Positions 61,001 to 64,000 of a DNA stretch of 64,000 nt are shown here, piece after piece; positions within the stretch are counted from its first letter, which is position 1; the number at the start of each line of letters is the position of its first letter. Location of the stretch: assembly GCF_904848665.1 (NCBI RefSeq), contig NZ_CAJHCQ010000005.1:124001-188000 (forward strand), in the 5' to 3' direction. Both the position numbers and the translations under genes were made by a program. The stretch is from Paraburkholderia hiiakae. GTDB taxonomy: Bacteria > Pseudomonadota > Gammaproteobacteria > Burkholderiales > Burkholderiaceae. The notes under the pieces are model-generated. The model made no database searches. It worked only from the letters and a program-made list of their open reading frames with translations, and was not told where the DNA came from.

Positions 61001-61531
61001 GTGCGGGGGCGTGCGGTGCGGCGAGTCCACGCGAAAGCCGCCGATGCCCGCATCGACGAGCGCAATGGCGCGCGCGGTCCACCATGCGACGAGCGGCGCG
61101 CTCGCGCGCTCGAAATCGGCATAGGCGACGTTGGCTTCGAGATGGCCGTGGCGTGGGTCGAGGCGCGCGTCTTCGGGCTCGAAGGGGTGGAACCACTCGG
61201 GATGCGCGGCGTAGAGCGCGCCGTCGGCGGCGCTGCGGTCGAGCACGAGATCCGCGAGCAGCGTGACGCCGCGCGATTGCGCCACGAGGGCGAGTTCGCG
61301 GATGGCGTCGTCGGCGGAAAGCGGGGAGCCGAAGGCCGCGTTCAGGCGCGCATGGTCGGCGACGATGCGGTCGTCGCCCGACGCGCCCGAGGCGAACAGC
61401 GCGCCGATCAGGACGTGGTCGAAACCAAGCGACGCCGCGCGGGCGATGTGGGCCGGCCACGCGTCGAGTGGTCCAGCGAGGACGGAATGGACGAAGTAGA
61501 TCCGCGGCGCATAGGCGTGGGGTGGTTCCAT
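58031..61531 (-). CDS. glgE: Maltose-1-phosphate maltosyltransferase GlgE with extra N-terminal GH13-like domain
   Basis: 1,166 residues, against roughly 660-700 for usual GlgE. Residues about 473-1166 are a complete GlgE: PRIAIESAQPSVDHGRFAAK, YEIFPRSMSDD, nucleophile Asp859 (IFRVDNPHTKP) and acid Glu888 (FLSEAFTRP). Residues about 1-450 form a second GH13-like domain. Its FRVDSPHRTP (Asp169) and WLAATPGLP align without gaps to the catalytic strands of the C-terminal copy, with an offset of 690 residues. The acid Glu is replaced by Ala198, so the N-terminal copy is probably inactive and may bind glucan. GlgE extends alpha-1,4-glucan using maltose-1-P. GGAA precedes the ATG. It is first in the operon. 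Confidence 0.95.
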   Translation of the reverse strand: MEPPHAYAPRIYFVHSVLAGPLDAWPAHIARAASLGFDHVLIGALFASGASGDDRIVADHARLNAAFGSPLSADDAIRELALVAQSRGVTLLADLVLDRSAADGALYAAHPEWFHPFEPEDARLDPRHGHLEANVAYADFERASAPLVAWWTARAIALVDAGIGGFRVDSPHRTPPHVLRAIFDAVRARFPQTRWLAATPGLPREAIAHLEGAGFDAAFSSLRWWDFSSSWMVEEHAALRRVGSPITFPESPYGTRYVHDQEGAADARAVERAYRRMLRAAAALGTGWLMPMGFEYGVDEATSHSGNSAQAWEAAKARAPFDLSADVAHANALQRETWTLQTNGELRALNGPGASVAALLRGDRADLRDAGDAVLTLINPALAAPVRVNLSRLLDGVPGGFTRFAPLDAVTLRGARLPAARDASAIPDTFTLPAGACWIFRALASPLVVLAPPEDRGKTDTSGHKSVLEAIAAPRIAIESAQPSVDHGRFAAKRTVGERCEVRAAIFAEGHDRIDAAVLWRAADETAWHESAMTPVQPPGTDLWAGHIPLDRVGRYEYVVIAWRDDFASLAEHLHKKRVANQPVDLELEEASRLFALVLATAETSGTGDDDQERINETLDAIVKRFIGADTETRCAIIAAPSTAAAVRAARHRPFLSRDTIVGRVDAERSAARFASWYEIFPRSMSDDESRHGTFDDVIAKMPRIREMGFDVLYFPPIHPIGLANRKGRNNTLNAQPDDVGSPYAIGAAEGGHTAVHPQLGTLEDFCRMLAAAHEQGLEIALDFAIQCSPDHPWLKAHPTWFAWRPDGTLRYAENPPKKYQDIVNPEFYAHDAKPDLWLALRDAILFWVDTGVRIFRVDNPHTKPLPFWEWMIADVRARHPDVIFLSEAFTRPRLMYRLAKLGFSQSYTYFTWRESKRDFTEYLTELTQTEVRDFYRPNFFVNTPDINPRHLQTGARSSFLIRAALAATLSGLWGVYCGFELCEGRAMPNSEDYLDSEKYQLRAWDWHRPGNIVAEIAALNRIRRANPALHTHLGITFLDARNDSLLCFEKATPARDNVIVVAINLDAFNEQGADFELSWATFQRWHLDDHAALNVVDEMTGERFEWRGRWQHVRLDPQAQPFAIWRIEPVKGLPREEPLPEDDKHDQHVEGHPELDADFPPGGAT

Positions 61532-61878
61532 CGGTCGTATTCCAGGTACGTCAGGCGAAGGGGATGCAAGGCGGGATTAGCCGTCATGCGATCGCGCCGC
61601 CCGGGGGCTGCCGGAGCGTGCCGCGCTGCGCGTGTGGACAGGCACCTGTTCAGAGTAGTGCAAGAGCAGGCCGGAACCAAACCGCTTGCGCCGCATGGCG
61701 ACTTGCGGGGAAGGGGAGCAAGGCACATGCCCATGAGCGATACGGGCGCGCACCGCCGCGCGCAGGCGCACGTTCGCATAGCTTGGGCGAAAAGACAGGT
61801 GAAACGACCGGTGAATTGACCTGAGAAACCGGCGGCGATTGCCGGTATCCGTTGCAGCGGCGAAAAAGGAAAAGGGGA
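61532..61878. other. 347-base region upstream of glgE
   Basis: No supported gene. It should contain the promoter of the seven-gene trehalose/glucan operon, but I cannot point to a convincing -35/-10 pair on the minus strand. ACCGGC (61828-61833) and GCCGGT (61841-61846) form a small hairpin 33 bases past the DUF1345 stop; in the minus direction it is followed by TTTCTC, a weak terminator at best. Confidence 0.5.
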
Positions 61879-62535
61879 TTAGCTACCGACCATGCTCGCG
61901 GCGATGTTCACGCATAGCCCTAGCACAGAAACGTTGAAATAGAACGACAAAATCGATTGCGCGAGCACACCGCGCCGCGCGCTGCGCCCGCGCAGGCCGA
62001 TATCGGCGGTTTGCGAAGCGCAGGCGATGGTGAACGAGAAGTACAGAAAGTCCCAGTAATTCGGCGTGAGTTTTTTGTCGGGAAACGCGAGGGCGGGCTC
62101 GTTGGGATCGGAGCCGTAGTACACACGCGCGTAGTGCAGCGTGAAGATGGTGGGAATGAGAAACCATGCGCCGATGAGCGTCGCGCCCGTGAGCAGCGAA
62201 TGCAGCACTTTCGAGGCCGTGCCGAGATCTTTCGTCGTGCCCAGTTCAATGACGATGGCGACGATGCTCGCGACCGTTGCGGTGCAGATCAGGAACAGCA
62301 CGGTGCCCGCGTTTTCGTCTTCGCGGCGGGCGTTCGCGCGCACGCTCTCTTCGTTTGCGAACACCATGTGCAGCCAGATCAGCACGAGGTAGGTCCACAC
62401 CGTGGCGTCCCAGCCGAGCAGCACGCGCGCCGAAGTGTGGATCGAGGCGGGTGCGAGGGCGCCGAGCACGATGCCCACGGCGATGGCGATCATCATGTGC
62501 GGCCGGTTGCGCAGCACCTGTGGAATGAGGTTCAT
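61879..62535 (-). CDS. DUF1345 family membrane protein
   Basis: 218 residues with about five hydrophobic helices: about 15-35 ([12 protein letters not shown]), 45-60, 78-98, 113-133 and 192-214. The conserved blocks [24 protein letters not shown] (here [16 protein letters not shown]) and [14 protein letters not shown] are typical of DUF1345. No function is established for the family. It lies upstream of glgE on the same strand but 347 bases away, so a shared transcript is unlikely. Confidence 0.85.
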   Translation of the reverse strand: MNLIPQVLRNRPHMMIAIAVGIVLGALAPASIHTSARVLLGWDATVWTYLVLIWLHMVFANEESVRANARREDENAGTVLFLICTATVASIVAIVIELGTTKDLGTASKVLHSLLTGATLIGAWFLIPTIFTLHYARVYYGSDPNEPALAFPDKKLTPNYWDFLYFSFTIACASQTADIGLRGRSARRGVLAQSILSFYFNVSVLGLCVNIAASMVGS

Positions 62536-62878
62536 GGCGTATGGCGTGGCGCGCGAAGGGGGCGGGGTGGCGCGGGGTGATGAATGCTTGCGGCGATTCT
62601 ACCGTGCGGTGCCTCGCGTGGTGACGCGCTGTTATGCCCGGCATGCAAGCTTTCGGTTTGTCTTATCGGGCCATAAGGGGCTATATTGCTTGCGCAACGC
62701 GGCAACGTGCTTTCGAAGTCAGCGCAACGATGGTGCATATGCAGTGATCCGCGTTGATCGACGATAGCAAACGTCTGTTGTCGTTGCAGAGCATCAAGCG
62801 CCGCCCGCGCCGGCGGCAAGCGTGTCTCGCCCCGAAGCCTGGTCGTCCAGGCGGGGATCGACCTCATCTGGAGTGCTC
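62536..62878. other. 343-base divergent region before the sugar dehydrogenase genes
   Basis: No supported gene on either strand. It must carry promoters for the DUF1345 gene and for the dehydrogenase. The best plus-strand candidate is listed separately at 62658-62687. No palindrome long enough to be a clear operator was seen. Confidence 0.5.
62658..62687 (+). promoter_or_regulatory. Candidate promoter for the dehydrogenase operon
   Basis: TTGTCT (62658-62663), an 18-base spacer and TATATT (62682-62687). The untranslated leader would be about 185 bases. The match is moderate and the spacer slightly long. Confidence 0.35.
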
Positions 62879-63502
62879 ATGACAGATGTGACACAACACG
62901 GGATGTCTCAGGCGCCGCACGATCTTCCCGCTGCATTTGACCGCCTCGGCCGTCCCGGGCGCAGGCGTTTCGTTTCGGGAGCGTGCGCAGCGGCGCTGCT
63001 CGCCTTCGCGGCTGCCGGGCGCTCTGTTGGGCCCTCGCGTGCGTCGTTTGGCATGGGCCGTGCGTTTGCGGCTACGGCCACGCCGGCGCCCGCATCCGCA
63101 TCCGGTAGCGGCTATGAAGCCTTCATCGAGCTATCGCAGCGCCTCACTGGTCGCACGAGCTTTAACGCCGTGCTCGGCAAGCGCGTCTATGCCGCGCTCG
63201 ACAACGCAAGCAGCCAGTTCGACGCGAACGTCGCGACGCTCAATACATGGATTGAAGGTCATCGCAGTGTGCCCTCCGATACCGTGACCGCCGCGCTCAA
63301 GACCGATCAGCCGGAACTCGCCTCGATGGTGGGCGACATCATGCGCGCGTGGTATCTCGGACTCGTCGGCGAGATGCCGAAAGTGCAAGTGGTGGCCTAC
63401 GAAAAGGCGTTGATGTTCGACCCCGTCAACGACGTGCTCACGATTCCCTCGTATTGCCGCGACGTGCCGTTCTACTGGAAGCAGAAACCCGCTGGCGAAT
63501 AG
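62879..63502 (+). CDS. FAD-dependent sugar (glucose/gluconate-type) dehydrogenase small subunit
   Basis: 207 residues. A twin-arginine signal (RRRF at 28-31, then a hydrophobic Ala-rich stretch to about 70) indicates folded export. The mature part matches the gluconate 2-dehydrogenase subunit 3 / FAD-GDH gamma family: YEAFIELSQRLTGRTSF near its start and ALMFDPVNDVLTIPSYC, FYWKQKP at its end. In the B. cepacia FAD-glucose dehydrogenase this subunit carries the catalytic flavoprotein across the membrane. GGAG precedes the ATG at 62879. The flavoprotein gene follows after 71 bases. Confidence 0.87.
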   Translation: MTDVTQHGMSQAPHDLPAAFDRLGRPGRRRFVSGACAAALLAFAAAGRSVGPSRASFGMGRAFAATATPAPASASGSGYEAFIELSQRLTGRTSFNAVLGKRVYAALDNASSQFDANVATLNTWIEGHRSVPSDTVTAALKTDQPELASMVGDIMRAWYLGLVGEMPKVQVVAYEKALMFDPVNDVLTIPSYCRDVPFYWKQKPAGE

Positions 63503-63573
63503 CAGAACACCAAGCGCGCACATAACGGACCGCGCCAGGTCCCCACGACGAAAGCGAAAGGAAGAGGTCGACA

Positions 63574-64000
63574 ATGGCGACAGGACATTCCGCCGACGTG
63601 GTCGTCGTCGGTTCCGGCGTGGCGGGCAGTCTGGTGGCGCACCAGCTCGCCCTGGCCGGCGCTTCCGTGGTGCTGCTCGAAGCGGGGCCTCGTCTCGCGC
63701 GCTGGCAGATCGTGGAGAACTTCCGTAACTCGCCGGCCAAGGCCGATTTCGCCACGCCCTATCCTTCCGTGAGCTACGCGCCGCATCCCGAATACGTCCC
63801 GCCCAACGACTATCTCGTGCAGAAGGGCGATTATCCGTACAACTCGCAGTATCTGCGTCTCGTGGGCGGCACCACATGGCACTGGGCCGCCGCCGCCTGG
63901 CGTTTGCTGCCTGCGGACTTTCGTTTGAAAACGCAGTACGGCGTGGGCCGAGACTGGCCCTATCCTTACGAGACGCTGGAGCCGTGGTATCAGCTCGCGG
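63574..64000 (+). CDS. GMC-type FAD-dependent sugar dehydrogenase catalytic subunit (5' part)
   Basis: The first 142 codons; the gene runs off the right edge. The FAD-binding motif VVVVGSGVAGSLVAHQLA starts at residue 9, followed by VVLLEAGPRLARW and the GMC signature region LRLVGGTTWHWAAAAWR and VGRDWPYPYETLEPWY. It closely resembles the catalytic alpha subunit of B. cepacia FAD-glucose dehydrogenase as I remember it, which oxidises glucose in the periplasm and passes electrons to a cytochrome c subunit. That third subunit should lie beyond base 64000. It has no own signal, so the small subunit would carry it out by hitch-hiker Tat export. AAGGAAGAGG precedes the ATG. Confidence 0.88.
   Translation, partial: MATGHSADVVVVGSGVAGSLVAHQLALAGASVVLLEAGPRLARWQIVENFRNSPAKADFATPYPSVSYAPHPEYVPPNDYLVQKGDYPYNSQYLRLVGGTTWHWAAAAWRLLPADFRLKTQYGVGRDWPYPYETLEPWYQLA

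Overview
The window reads as a high-GC betaproteobacterial chromosome of the Burkholderia/Paraburkholderia/Caballeronia type. This is inferred from the gene order mdh-GntR-sdhCDAB-sdhE-gltA, then leuCDB-asd-fimV-truA-trpF-trpB-(DNA methylase)-trpA-accD-folC-dedD-cvpA-purF-metZ, which I know from Burkholderiaceae, often on the second chromosome. No rRNA, tRNA, insertion sequence, prophage or CRISPR array was recognised. Nearly all of the sequence is coding.

Layout. (1) 1-11,332: a TCA-cycle block. On the minus strand are mdh, a CitE-like lyase, a small MliC-like secreted protein, a PrpD-family dehydratase and the start of acnA. On the plus strand are a GntR/HutC regulator, sdhCDAB, sdhE and gltA, closed by a strong terminator. 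A perfect 22-bp palindrome and a good minus-strand promoter lie between mdh and the regulator. (2) 11,357-18,784: accessory genes. These are a VOC protein, an alpha/beta hydrolase, a His-rich lipoprotein next to a two-component system, a TerB/zinc-ribbon/TerC group and a MipA-like outer-membrane protein. (3) 19,471-38,359: the biosynthetic block: leucine, aspartate semialdehyde, FimV, TruA, tryptophan with an embedded orphan DNA methyltransferase, AccD, FolC, DedD, CvpA, PurF and MetZ. Between leuB and asd there is a 37-codon reading frame very rich in Thr and Ile, which looks like an amino-acid attenuation leader peptide. (4) 38,466-42,975: a MOSC protein, an AraC regulator, an FKBP, a degenerate histidine-kinase-like protein and a CorC/HlyC-type membrane protein. 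(5) 43,005-61,531: a seven-gene minus-strand operon with mostly overlapping genes, glgE-treS/mak-glgB-glgX-treZ-malQ-treY. It joins the GlgE route (trehalose to maltose-1-P to alpha-glucan) with the TreX/TreY/TreZ route (alpha-glucan to trehalose). (6) 61,879-64,000: a DUF1345 membrane protein and the start of a Tat-exported FAD-dependent sugar dehydrogenase.

How it works together. The first block feeds the TCA cycle and oxidative respiration. The middle block makes branched-chain, aspartate-family and aromatic amino acids, purines, folate and malonyl-CoA. The trehalose/glucan operon should let the cell cycle carbon between trehalose and branched alpha-glucan, typically for desiccation or osmotic stress. 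The most unusual signals are the Thr/Ile-rich leader before asd, an apparent internal duplication in GlgE whose N-terminal copy has lost its catalytic Glu, and the orphan methyltransferase inside the trp cluster.
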